DNA of 64,000 nt from Phascolarctos cinereus (taxonomy: Eukaryota; Chordata; Mammalia; Diprotodontia; Phascolarctidae). This document shows, in pieces, positions 10,971 through 22,153 of this stretch. The notes beneath the pieces were generated by a model. That model had not been told where the DNA came from. It worked only from the letters and a program-made list of their open reading frames with translations, and searched no databases. The first letter of the stretch is position 1. Each line of letters begins with the position of its first letter. The DNA lies in NCBI RefSeq assembly GCF_002099425.1, contig NW_018343973.1:996501-1060500 (forward strand), given 5' to 3'. Made by a program: the position numbers and the translations under genes.

Positions 10971-12256
10971 TTGGTTGGTGGGTTGTTGTTCTTCTGTTCT
11001 TAAAGAGGACCAAAGTGACATTGCTGTGCTAGAGTCAGATTACTGTGGCTGACCAGACCAGTACAAGCTCAGAATGTTCTACCATAGGTTGGGCATAAAT
11101 AGTGCATGAACCCTTAGGGCGGATTCTCCAAATTTGCACATCTCATGTTTCTTTTGAGCTGCTTCACTTCTGCCTTACCCATAGAGTAAAGCACCTTGAG
11201 CCAGTGTCTCCCATGTCACACAATTCCAGAGCTCTCTTAAGAGACCTAGAGAGTGTCCTTGAATCGCTTCCTCTGACCACCATGTGAATTCTTGTCCTGT
11301 GTGAGTTCTCCATAAAATAATCCATAATAATTTGGCAAGCATAGGTTTTGCATTCGTACAACGTGGCCAGCCCATCAGAGTTGCACTAGCTGAAGCAGAG
11401 TTTGAATGCATGGCAGTTTAGTTCGAGGAAGGACCTCAGTGTCTGATATCTTATCCTGCCAGGTGATCTTCAGAATCTTCCTAAGACAATTCAAATGGAA
11501 GCAATTCATTTTCCTGGCATGGTTCTGATATATTGTCCAGGTTTCACAGGGGTACCACAATGAGATCAACACAATGGCTCTGTAGACCTTTAGTTTGGAA
11601 GTCATTCTAATGCCTCTTCTCTCCCACACTTTCCTTTGGAGCCTCCCAAACACAGAGCTAGCTATGATAATACATACGTCACCCTCATTATCAGTGTGTA
11701 CATCCTGGGAAGTACACTACCAAGGTAAGTGAACTTATTCACAGCATTCAAAACTTCTCCATTTGCTGTAATGGATGGTTCCACATATGGATGGTGTAGT
11801 GGAGGCTTGTGTTTTCTTGGTGTTAATTGTTAGGCCAGAATTAGCAGAGAATCAATCCATACTTTGTTGCATTTCAGCTTCAGAGGTTGTATTGAGTGCA
11901 CAATCATCTGCAAACAGAAAATCATACACCAACACTCCCTCCACTTTGGTCTTGGCTTGTAGCCTTTTCAAGTTGAAGAATTTACATCAGTGCAGTAGCT
12001 GACCTTGATTCTGTGTTCGTCCTTATTGAAGGCATTTGACAACATGGTTGAAAACATGCTAAAAATCATGGGAGCAAAAACAAACAAAATAAATGGGAGC
12101 AAACACAAGATTGACGTATAATACTGATGAACTTCTCCAGGCAACCAAATTTTAACATGATTCTCCATAAGCCCTCACAACTGGCAGTATCAAAGGCTTT
12201 GGTTAAATCTACAAATGTTGTATATCAACCTCTTTTCTGCTCCTGGCATTTCTCCT
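10971..12256 (-). mobile_element. RTE-clade LINE, antisense, 5' truncated
   Basis: The minus strand encodes the region after the reverse-transcriptase active site: peptide VFGRLQRKVWERRGI, then LKVYRAIVL, CETWTIYQ, FHLNCLRKILKITWQDK (11375-11665). Upstream lies the DDCALNTTSEAEMQQS stretch that follows the catalytic aspartates. Frames are broken by stops and indels. It is bounded by GGTAAAAGCAATAGGA (10955-10970) and GGTAAAAAGCAATAGGA (12257-12273), a 16-17 bp TSD, so this is a single 1.29-kb insertion into an older CR1-clade LINE. The element's 3' end faces left. Confidence 0.85.
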
Positions 12257-12509
12257 GGTAAAAAGCAATAGGAAATGATAACTGATTAGTTTTGAAGAAG
12301 AAAGAAGAACCCCCAGAGTTTTGAATATGGGAGACTGTAAATGATGCCATTAGTAGAAGCAGTGAAATCAAAAAGAAAAGCAGATTTTGAGAAAACAGTG
12401 AGGTTAACTTGGAAAATGTTGAGTTTTAGTTAGTTTAGAAATATTCATTGAAAATTTCTTATAAGGCATGTGATTTGTGAGTCTGGAGCTTAGGAAGAAG
12501 GTAAGGGCT

Positions 12510-12622
12510 GGAGATAACACTGACCTTGGACAAATTACTTAACTTTTCTATGTCTATGACTGATGAGATTGGACTAGATTATCTCAAAGGTTCCTTTCAT
12601 CTCTAAGTCTTATGGTCCTATA
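12510..12622 (+). repeat. CORE-SINE tail inside L2
   Basis: ACCTTGGACAAATTACTTAA, TGAGATTGGACTAGATTATC and AAGGTTCCTTTCATCTCTAA are sense MIR-type landmarks. The host LINE continues on both sides. Confidence 0.75.
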
Positions 12623-12899
12623 TAGATTGGGTAGTCATCTGCATAGAATATTTTGCATAAAACATTCAATGCCCAGTCAGCTAATGTGTTCTGTTTCATA
12701 CACTTTGACTTGTAATGCCTTTTATCAGTCTAAAATTCTAAGCTAGGCAAACACCTTAAAGTTTTGTTCTTATTACTCTGTCTTTTTCTTACTGACAGTG
12801 AATTAATCCTATGTAAGAACATTTTGTGGATTTCAAAATTTAGTCCACTTGTAGGACTGGGTAATGATTTGTTTTTACTGTTATTTAATTTTTAAATAC

Positions 12900-13252
12900 C
12901 ATGTAGCAAGATGGAAAGAAATCTTGGAGTTATGGCTGGGCTGCTCAACTTGGAGGTAGGAAGACCCTAGTTCAAATTCCACTTGACACAAGCCCTTTGG
13001 TCCTGAGTAAGCAACTTAATCTCTTTAAACTTGAGTCAAGTGTCGAAGATATAGCAACTGAGTTCATGATCAACTCACAGATTGATTCTTGATGCATGAA
13101 TATATTTTTCTTATCCAAGATGGTTGTCTGATCTCTAAACATTTAATGTCCTAAAATAGATCGCAGTCTATTATTAAGGTAAAAGAATGTGCCAGAACCA
13201 GCTTCAAACCCAAGTCCCCTGACTCCTTACATTCTTTCCCACTCCATGCTGA
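12900..13252. repeat. Two MIR-like SINE remnants, + then -
   Basis: 12900-13045 is a sense remnant (GAGGTAGGAAGACCCTAGTT, AAGCAACTTAATCTCTTTAA). 13175-13252 is antisense (CTTCAAACCCAAGTCCCCTG). Both are degraded. Confidence 0.55.
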
Positions 13253-13259
13253 TTCAGTG

Positions 13260-14563
13260 TTCGTTCTTTTGTCTGCTTTATTGCTATGTTTAATTTCAGG
13301 TAACATATTATTTCCGTTAACATAAAAGTTGATTTATAGTTTAAAGAAGTCAGTTGTTTTAAGTTCCATATTGAATATCATAGTATTAAGACAAGAATGT
13401 TTTGTTTCTATTTAAATACATGAACCTATCACAATGAATGAGGCTTTGCAAAATATAAAGACTGATATAGTTCTTATTTTGCCAGTCTTAAAAGAAACTA
13501 GGAAATTTACATCATCTAGTTAAAAAAAAAGGAAAGGTATGTTTCCAGGATGAACTCAGATAGGAAAACTTAGAACCCTTAAAAGCCGATTGGGCCCACT
13601 ACATCCTGAAAAGATAGATAACTAAATGCTAATGTAAGAGATTTTAAGGTCATTGACTTTTCGTGTAACCTTAGTGGGTGTCAAATGTGCTCTAGTAATC
13701 AAACCAACTTTTCATTTCTTCTGTTAATTGCTACTAATTCATTTTCTTATTTATTCTTATCCTGGCTTCTAAGGTAGTGATAGTTCCTTATAAATTGATA
13801 GAAATGTACAATCTCTCTCCCATGAATTATCCCTTCTCCCCCCCCCCACCGCCACCCCCAGTCCCAGTCTATAAATAAACTGGACAAATCTTTTTTTTTT
13901 CCATAAGCTTTCACTCATCTGGCTCTCATTTTCAAACCCTGGTCTCATAGGCTTGGATAAACATAAATGTTATTGTCCATACAATTTATACAGTAACAAA
14001 TAATACAAAGACATAAATGTTTACAGTAGACTGACAATGAAGAAAATTCACAGAGTCATTTCTGTACTCTTCAAAAGCAGGAAAAACAATGGAATATTCT
14101 CTGCAACATCAACTCCTTGAATTATAGAAAAGTAATTCAGTTACAATGGTAATTGTCTTCATAATGTCTCTTTACAAAATAATAGTTAAATGCAAGTCAC
14201 AATGTCTCTTCAAACACAGATTGTGAATTAAGTTTCTCAGGAAAGAAGTTCTGTTCATCCTTTCTCTCAGTTCTCCGGTAGCTTCTCTGTACCAAAACAG
14301 CTAACCCACTCCAGAATGAGTTAAAGTGTTACTCTCCAAGATGCTATTCCTCCTTTTTTTTTTTAAACTCCTATTCCTTCTTAAAGACATAGCCCTAATA
14401 TCCAAGTCTGTGTTGGAGGGAAGAAGGGAAAGTGACTAATATGGAGTTGTACAAGTTGGAAGTTGGGAAGAACTAAAGTCAGTAAGGGGGTAGTTTAAGT
14501 TACAAGTGATTTAAGATCCAGGTGAGGTTAAGTGTAGAGCAGCAGTGTAGATAAGTCTAAGAC
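13260..14563. other. Intron 1 sequence, unassigned
   Basis: Holds a C-rich run at 13840-13860 and poly(T) runs at about 13890 and 14350. The part from 13890 to 14400 begins with poly(T) and could be an antisense retroposed sequence, but I recognise no parent. No credible ORF. Confidence 0.4.
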
Positions 14564-14756
14564 CAGGGGTGGGGAACCTGCAGCCTTGAGGCCACATGTG
14601 GCCCTCAAGTGTGGCCCTTTGACTGAATCCAAACTTCACAGAACAAATCCCCTTAATAAAAGGATTTGTTCAGTAAAACTTGGACTCAGTCAAAAGGCCA
14701 CACCCAAGGACGTAGAAGGCTGCATGTGGCCTTGAAGCCTCAGATTCCCCACCCTG
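14564..14756. mobile_element. Palindromic hAT (Charlie-like) non-autonomous element
   Basis: It starts CAGGGGTGGGGAACCTGCAG and ends ATTCCCCACCCTG. The whole 193 nt is almost self-complementary: GGCCACATGTGGCC and TGACTGAATCCAAACTTCAC in the left half meet AACTTGGACTCAGTCAAAAG and GGCTGCATGTGGCC in the right. The turning point is near 14655. No ORF. The flanking octamers TCTAAGAC and TCTTAAAT agree at only 5 positions, so the TSD is eroded or absent. Confidence 0.8.
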
Positions 14757-14834
14757 TCTTAAATACAAAGTTTTGAAAGCAGAAATAGTGTTCTTTCTAA
14801 AGAAAGGATTGTATGAGACCTGGAAAGGAAAGCA

Positions 14835-15018
14835 GTATGTGCATAGAATAATAAACGCACTTGTTCTGTAATCTGAGGGCCTAGATTCCAATCCTACCTC
14901 TTAAGCATGTGTTGGTGATGTCATTTAACTTCCCTGGGCTTCAGATTCTTCATCTGTTTAAGAAAAAGTCTGTTGTATTTGATGCTTTGAGCTCTAAATC
15001 TGCAGTCCTGTGATCCTC
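14835..15018 (+). repeat. MIR-like CORE-SINE
   Basis: GCACTTGTTCTGTAATCTGA, GATTCCAATCCTACCTCTTA, CTTCAGATTCTTCATCTGTT and CTGCAGTCCTGTGATCCTCT follow MIR order. Confidence 0.7.
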
Positions 15019-15951
15019 TGAGACAATGAGCCAAAGTGGAGGAGAGGGCCATTAGGGGAAAAGGGACAAAGGTGAAGGAAGCAGAACTGCTCTGGTCACT
15101 TATATATCTTCACTTGATTTTTTTTCTTTTATGCTTTTTTTTTTTACTATTAAGGAATAACAAACACCACAAAATATTTTTTAATCTAATGCTTTTTAAA
15201 TATATTACCAGCTTTATTAGTCCTTCCACAAAGGCAACATTATTATTATTGTACCCTTAAAAGGAAATAGGATCTTAGGGAAAATGACAATAAAACTCCC
15301 ACTTTATCAAAGATTCTTTTCTCTCTTAAACACATGGGAGGGATTATTGAAGCTGCTGTTAGATAAACATTAATTGGATCTTGTACAATGGAAAGAACAT
15401 TGTTTCAAAGCCCAGCGATACAGGGTGGGGAGTGGTTTGAAATGGCAGAAGGCAGAGATGAAAGAATGTCCCTGTGGATAGTTAAATGGAATGAAGCATT
15501 GCCTGGGAGTCTGGTGAGCTAGAGATAGGAGGTTGAGTCTGTCCTGGGTAAATCCTGAAGTTCAGTGGATTTCTTGGGGTTGGGTGGGATAGATATGCAA
15601 GATTTTGGATATAGTGATTGACATTTATAGTTCTCTGTTTGGGGATTTGATTTTCATACTAAGTTTGTACTTATTTGTTTAATTGTCTGGGACTTCTTTA
15701 AACTTCTGGAGAAGTGTTTATAGTAAAGTAAATAAGACTGTAATGGACAGTGATTATTTTACCCAAATTCTGCCAAGGTGGACATATACTCAGCAATCAA
15801 CTATTGTATGCTTATTGGGCCTGTTCTGTAAATGATTCTAGATGGAAAAGAAACCAATTTTTTCAGCCATGTAATTGTTTTTAATCAATCCACAGTTGTT
15901 CTCTGCATTGATTGAATGCACACCTTGTGTATAAGTGACACTGAGAACAAA

Positions 15952-15954
<3 letters not shown>
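15019..15954. other. Intron 1 sequence, unassigned
   Basis: T-rich runs at 15118-15150 and possible faint SINE traces near 15385 and 15490. No coding evidence. Confidence 0.4.

Positions 15955-16000
<46 letters not shown>
15955..16000. repeat. (TG)23 microsatellite
   Basis: An uninterrupted run of 46 nt. A short (AC)8 tract lies nearby at 16157-16174. Confidence 0.97.
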
Positions 16001-16001
<1 letters not shown>

Positions 16002-17339
16002 TTCCACTTGGACTGATTAACAGAACTAACAGTTTGAGAAATGCTTTCCTAAGTTGCAACCAGTTCTTTTATAACTCAACATATGCTTTCCTAAAAATCA
16101 CCTCTATGCAAAATTGAGTAATAAAAACCACAGGGCATAAGGGAGAAGAATAGAGTGACACACACACACACACCGCAAATAAAAGGGAATTTTTTAAAAA
16201 AAGGTAGCACAGTTTTATACATGTTAAATGGTTAAGAAATACATAATTGTATGTAAATACTGATGACACTTGCCTTTGGGCCACTGCTCAGCCTGAACTC
16301 TGGTTCCCAGAGCAGGGCTGCAGCCATAGAAAAGTCATAGAATGGATGCCAACCAGCCCTCATCCACCCACAGCTCTTACTGCACCAGAAAATGTACAAT
16401 AAATGTGACACTTTACCCTGAAAAAGAGCTGACTTCTGTGTGTAGAAATGGGCCCTGAATTCGATTCCTTGGGAAACCCCCACACTTAGCCCGTTGGGTG
16501 TGGTTTGAAGCAGGGCTCTCTCTACTCATTCTTCCTCCCTTTGCCTTAGTAGCTCTCACTTCATCCCAGGTTAAAGAAGATGATCACTCCTCAACCCCCA
16601 ACCACCAGCAAGCACAGAAGTTTAAGTCAGGCATCTCCTTTTCCCAGAGGCCCAGGGTATACTGGTGACTTCTCTGCTGCTTTTCCCCTAGTCCATCTTT
16701 TGAGGTCATCCTCTGACTGGGACAGAATGGTGGGGAAACAGTTGCAACTTGTGAGTTATTGTGAAGTGGTACAGCTTTTTGGGTCTCCCTGTCTCTTGAA
16801 GATGAAATGACACATAAGCAAATAATATGTTCTAATTATCCTCAGACTGTTTCCTAATGCATAGATTGCATTGGAATAAATTCAAGTTTTCAAATCAAGC
16901 ATTACTAAAACCAACTGTATATAGCTTACATAAGAATTTTTTTAACTCGCTTTTAAAAAGTTATATATGGGCCTTTTGTTATTACACCAAGTCATTTCCA
17001 TATGAATCCTATCCCCTACCTCACCCTTGTATAAAAGGAAAGTAGTTCAGCCATAATAACTTAAAAATTGATTTCATCTGACAATTTTATGCTGCACTCT
17101 GCCCTATAGTCCCCACCTGCCTGCTAAGAGGTGGAATGAATGTTTCATTATCTATTCTCCAGCAATTGTAATTAGTCATTACTGTTACTCAGAATTTGGC
17201 TTCCCTTTAATGATTTTTTTCTTTAACACTATTAGCAAAATAATTATATTGTTTTCCTGGGTTTACTTTGCTTACTTACTGAATCACTATACGTGTCTGT
17301 ATGTATGTGCGTATTATATATTTTCTCATTTTTCTGCAT
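16001..17339. other. Intron 1 sequence, mostly non-repetitive
   Basis: Nothing recognised except the short (AC)n tract at 16157-16174. Moderate GC around 16270-16820 with no matching repeat family. Frames there are short and lie on both strands. Confidence 0.45.
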
Positions 17340-17445
17340 CTTTTGTCATTTCTTATTGAACATGATATTTCATTACATCCATGCACCACAGTTTATTCAG
17401 CAATGGATGCTCACTTTGTTTAAGATGTAAAAAACATCCTATATT
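17340..17445 (-). repeat. Possible L1 3' fragment, antisense
   Basis: TTTCATTACATCCATGCACC followed by AGTTTATTCAGCAATGGATG resembles the antisense L1 pattern seen better at 3890-3960. Short and diverged. Confidence 0.4.
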
Positions 17446-17924
17446 CCTATAATTCAAGTGGAATTATCATTTCTATAACAAAAACACACATTTATGGGTT
17501 ATAAATTGTTATGACCCTTACTACTTTAATAGTAAATACAGCTGAATTGATGTTCTGTATGTCCTTCCATTTTTAGTTTAATAATCTGATTTGCTTTTCA
17601 GATTCAAAAGATATTCTAACACAACCTTAAATTAATGACTATACCTGCAGAAACAGAATATCCTTGAACACAGAGGGCTTAAAAAATCACTTTCAAAGAG
17701 AACTAGTACTCTACCACGTAGTAAATCTTTAAAAAGAAATATTTAGTTCCATGAATATCATATTGTCATGTCAAAAGACCATGAAATGGATCTTCATTAG
17801 TAACAAAAGTACAGCATTCATTGTAATTTTCAAGCAGAATTGAGGTCAAGATTTAATGGTCATACAGTTATTTTACGTCCTAGAATGTAGAGATCATGGA
17901 GGCCAGTCCGTCTATTTATCTGTC

Positions 17925-18535
17925 AGTCTGGAAAGATGATATGAGGACAGATTATGAAGGGCTTTAAAACTCCAAAGAGGAGTTCATATTTTATTTAGGA
18001 TGCAATGCCAGTGAAGCTCCTCGATCAGAGGAGTAAAATGGTTAGGCCTGGGCTGTAAGGATAAATATGTGGCTACTATTTGGAGGATGGACTAATCAGT
18101 GAGAGAAGAGAAACCAGTTAGGAAGTTACTGCAGAAGGCCAGGCCAGAGGTTACAGGAGCCTGAACTTGGGGTGGTTGTGGTATGGATAGAGAGAAGGGA
18201 GTAGATGTAAAAGAAATTAGGAAGGAAGATGGTTTTAGGGGATTTCTGTTTGGGACCTGTTGATTTTGAAATACCTGTGGTTCATGCATGTGATATCTAG
18301 CAGGCAGCTGGAAATGCGGAAGTGCAGCTAAGGAGAGAGCTGAGGACTGGATGTGTAGTTTTGGTTGTTATCAGCAGGGTTAACTGGCAAGAAGCCCTCA
18401 CTAGCCAGGCTATGGTGTACTGGTCAGTGACTACATAAGGTAAAGCATGGTCTGGGCATCTGGGCTAGTAGAAACCTTGAGAACTAATGAGATCACTAAG
18501 AGAGAATGTATGGAGAGAGAAGAGGGGCTGGGTAT
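17925..18535 (-). mobile_element. L2 LINE body, antisense, interrupted
   Basis: CAGATTATGAAGGGCTTTAA, GGCAGCTGGAAATGCGGAAG, then after a foreign stretch at about 18363-18474, GAGATCACTAAGAGAGAATG. It lines up with the antisense L2 body seen elsewhere in the window. No open frame. Confidence 0.7.
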
Positions 18536-18727
18536 GAGATGTGTATTCATCCATTTGGCATACCCAAAGAATATATTAGGATCTGTCAAGGCTTGGAGGT
18601 GTGGGTGTGGGTGTGTAGAGGAAGGGGAATAGGCAGTAGCTCAGCCCTGCCACCCATAGAGATTTCAGTACCACTGTCCATCCAGTTCCTTTGTTTCATT
18701 AGGATGAAATGAGCAGATCCTCTCTCT

Positions 18728-19751
18728 TCTAACACCTTTGGGAAGGCTGTCTATAGTAGATGCCTCTACTTCCTTTCCTCTCTTTCTCCCCTTAACTCTG
18801 CAATCTGCCTTCCAACCTCCTCATTTAACCTGAACTGCTTTCTCCAAAGGTAGCAATGATCTCTTAATTGCCGAATCTAATGTCCTTTTCTTAATCCTTA
18901 TCCTTCTTGATCCTTCTGTAGCCTTTGTTTCTACAGATCACTCTCTTCTTGATACTCTTCTCTCTAGGTTTTTGAAGCACTACTCTCCTCGTTCTCTTCC
19001 TGCCTATCTTCTCAGTGCAGGTTCTCCTCCTACACTTCTTCTCAGTCTTATTTGCTGGATATTTACCTGGGTTATGCCTGCTGGCTGGAGTATCCCACAG
19101 GGCTCTATCTTGGGCCCTCTTCTCTTCTTCCTATGTACCATTTCACTTAATGATCTCATCATCTCCCTTGGATTCAGTTAGGCCAATGGCCTAACCTCTT
19201 TCTAATACCTCCAGACTCTAATCTACAACTCCCTGTTGATTATTTCAAACCAGATGTCCCACAGACATCTTAAACTCAACATGTCCAAAACTAAATCCTG
19301 TATGTTATCCACCAAGCCCTTTCCTCTTCCTAACTTCTCTATTATTGTTAAAGGGTACCACTATCCTTCCAATCACCCAGACTTATACAACCTAGTTGTC
19401 ATCTCTCTAATCCCTCATATCTAGTATGTTGTCAAATCCTGTCATTTTTTCATTTGTAACATCTCACAAATACAGCCCTTTCTGTCCTCATGCATTGCCG
19501 CCATCCTGGTGCAGGCCCTCATCACCCACACCTAGACTATTGTAATTCTCTCTGCTGGTTGATCTGTCTCTCCCCACTCCAGTCTGTCCTCCACTTAACT
19601 GTCAAATTGATCTTACTGAAGGGCAGATCTGACCATGTCACCTCCCCTGTTCAATAAACTCTACTGGCTTCATCTTCCATGTTCAAATATAAAATCCTCT
19701 GTTTGGTGTTGAAAGCCCTTCATAACTTCCTACCTTTTAGTCTGCCTATAC

Positions 19752-19798
<47 letters not shown>

Positions 19799-20208
19799 AC
19801 CACACGTATACTCTTCAATTTATTGATACTGGCATTCTTGCTCTTCCTCAAACAAGACACTCCACCTCCCAACTCCAATTGGCTGTCCCTTATGCCTGGA
19901 ATGCCCTCCTTCTTCTTCTCTGACTCTTGGCTTCCTTCAGGGCCCAGCTAAAATCTCTCCTGTAGTAATCCTTTCCCAGCTTATTTGAGGCTTGCTCCTT
20001 TTGCCTTGCTCCTATTGCCTTTCCTCTGTTGATTATTTTCAATTTATTCTGTATATATCTTGTTTGAACATAGTTGTTCATATGTTGTCTCCCCCATTAT
20101 ATTGTGAGCTCAAGAACAAGAACTCTTTTACCTTTTTTTCTAGCCTTTTAACTTAGCATAGTGCCTAGCACAGAGTAGGTACTTAGTACATGTTTATTGA
20201 CTGACTTC
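18728..20208 (+). mobile_element. L2 LINE, sense, reverse-transcriptase to 3' tail (1.48 kb)
   Basis: This is the best-preserved LINE in the window. It has CCAAAGGTAGCAATGATCTC, the box IPQGSILGPLLFF (near 19095), RHLKLNMSKTKS (19256), LVQALITHT-like CAGGCCCTCATCACCC, MFKYKILCLVLKALHNF (19679) and the tail TTAGTACATGTTTATTGACT. The YADD catalytic segment expected near 19185 is deleted, and frameshifts break the frame. A (CA)n tract has expanded inside it. Confidence 0.85.
19754..19803. repeat. (AC)n microsatellite inside L2
   Basis: About 38 nt of pure AC followed by an interrupted part to 19803. It grew where the L2 consensus has a short C/A-rich stretch. Confidence 0.95.
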
Positions 20209-20499
20209 TTAGTCTAGAGTTATTCAATCCTACTCCACCCCTATCTGGTTTGGAGAGGAGGCAGAAGATAATTTCTGGCATCCGAAGTTGGATCTCTCAG
20301 TGCATTTTACTTCATTTTGCATATTGATTAGATTCTCTACTCTTATACTTAAATTTGCTATACTTACTATGTTTACTGTATTACTTTGCTTCTGACCCAT
20401 TTAGGGTAATACACCATCATACAGACCTAACTGTTTTTTTATATTATTTTTAGAGGCAAGTGCTTTCTAATTTCCCAAAAGTAACTTACATACTAACTC

Positions 20500-22090
20500 T
20501 CTTTGAATAGAGATAATAATTGAATCCATGTGAAGCAATGAGGTCACCAAGTATGATAGTATTTAGAGAGAAGAGAAAGAGGACCCAAGACAGAGCCTTG
20601 AGGGACACCCACAATTAGCAGGCATCAGCTGGATGAAGATCCAGCAAAGGAGACTGGGAAGGAATGGTCAGACAGGTAGGAAGAGAACCAGGAAAGAGCA
20701 GTGTCACAAAAATCTAGAGAGAAGAGAGTATCAAGGAGAAGAGGGTGATGAACAATTTCAGAGGCTGCAAAGAAGTCGGAAAGGATGAGGATTGAGAAAA
20801 GTCCTTTAGATTTGGCAATTCAGAAATCATTGGTGATTTTAGAGAGAGCAGTTTTTGAATGACATGTTCTAAAGCCAGGCAGCTGAGAGTGTAGAGGAGG
20901 AGAAATGTACCGATTAGAGATGGCTCCCTTATGGACTTTAGCCACTGAAAGAAGGAGAGATATAGCTGGTAGGTATGGGCAGATCAAGTGAAGGATTTTT
21001 TTAAAAAGGATAAGAGAGACATGGGAGTGTTTGTAGCAATAGGGAAGCAGCCAGTAGATGGGGAGAGGTTGACGATTAGTGAGAGAGTGGAGATAACAGA
21101 GGGGAAAATCTTCTGAAAAAGGCAGGATGGAATTAAGTATCCCTTGTGTATGTTAGAGAGGTTCGCCTTGGGAAGGAAAAAGGCCATGTCTTTATATGAG
21201 ACAGGGTTGGAGTAGATAGTGAAGAAAGATATTTGTGTGATATGAGTTGAGGAGGAAAGAAGAAGCTCTTGGAGAATGGCCTCAATTTTTTCATCCAAGT
21301 ATGAGGCAGGGTTCTCACCTGAGAGTATAGTGAATGTGGTGGTGTGCCTTGGAAAGCCTTTTTCCTTCCCAAGGCGAACCTCTCTAACATACACAAGGGA
21401 TGAAAAGGTTGGAATGGCACTCTGGTGAGTGAGAAAATGACTTGATTAGGGAAGTGTAAAAGTACTGCTTTGCTGCATTGAGGGCCTAGTTGGAATTATG
21501 TAAGCCACAGTTGTGGTGGATCCAGTCAGCACAGTTTCATAATCTTTTCCAGCTTCATTCAGTAGCATAAAGGAAAGCAAAGGCAGCAGACAGTGGGAAT
21601 AATCCATGGTCATGGTTTGGGTTAGGCAAGACGTGATGGATGATAAGATAAGGAAGCACAGGACGTGAGAGTAGAGGATAGTGTAGAATTTAATTGATTC
21701 ACCAGGGGGTTAAGATAGTGAAAGGGAGAAGTAGTGTAGGTAATACAGTGATGATAGCCTGGGAAAGAATTGAAGAAGAGAGCATTGGTGGGAGGATGGT
21801 GAGGATGAAGGCTAGGAATGAGGGTTGTAGGTACTGAATGATTATGATCACATAAAGGAATTTTGTAACTCATGAACATGAAAACAGAACACTTGTGGGT
21901 GTTGGCAAGACCATCTCTTTTTGTAGCTGAGGTAGAGTTTTAGGAGTAGGTTATGGGAATTCAGTAGATTGAGGAGCTGCAACTCTAGGTTATTTGGAAG
22001 AGTATCATATTAGAGTTCCCTAGTATTGAGGGTGGAAGTTGGGGTGAAAAGAGCCTGAAGCAAGCATTAAAGAAGGAAGGAGAATGTCTT
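20500..22090 (-). mobile_element. L2 LINE, antisense, upstream of and into reverse transcriptase
   Basis: The minus strand (20984-21394) reads NLSPSTGCFPIATNTPMSL then LSFLKK, matching the family's NLSLSTGSFPTAYKHA and LKKPSLD. Further left it runs to the reverse-transcriptase core (complement of GAGGGACACCCACAATTAGC, the GVPQGS box). Opposite in orientation to the sense copy 290 bp away. It contains a 44-bp inverted duplication. Not intact. Confidence 0.8.
21140..21400. repeat. Perfect 44-bp inverted repeat, 173-bp spacer
   Basis: 21140-21183 is the exact reverse complement of 21357-21400 (centre of the arm: GAGGTTCGCCTTGGGAAGG). The left arm fits the surrounding antisense L2. The right arm sits where L2 should have a different sequence just before GATGAAAAGG, so the right arm is the inserted copy. 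It is far more alike than the old L2 around it. Confidence 0.93.
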
Positions 22091-22153
22091 GAGAGTCAGT
22101 AGATAATAGATAGCAGGTTTTAAAAAATTAAAATGGTTAGAAAAATGGAGTTT

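Larger units (their letters stand above)
10490..12650 (-). mobile_element. L2/L3-like CR1-clade LINE, antisense, split by RTE and a SINE
   Basis: The minus strand reads the reverse-transcriptase C-terminus (LVTPLLKIVPITY, then FKALHYL). On the + strand GGAAGGCTCCATGGAAGAGG and GTAGGGCTTTGAATAGTA mark the antisense copy. It stops at 10970, resumes at 12257, then continues around a SINE (12510-12622) to TTGGGTAGTCATCTGCATAG. Old and frameshifted. Confidence 0.7.

Noticed and set aside
15838-16117. ORFs with Thr-His or Val-Cys repeats
   Set aside because: They are products of the (TG)n tract.
20984-21394. 136-codon minus-strand ORF as a host gene
   Set aside because: It is L2 reverse-transcriptase-region sequence plus the 44-bp inverted duplication, not a gene.
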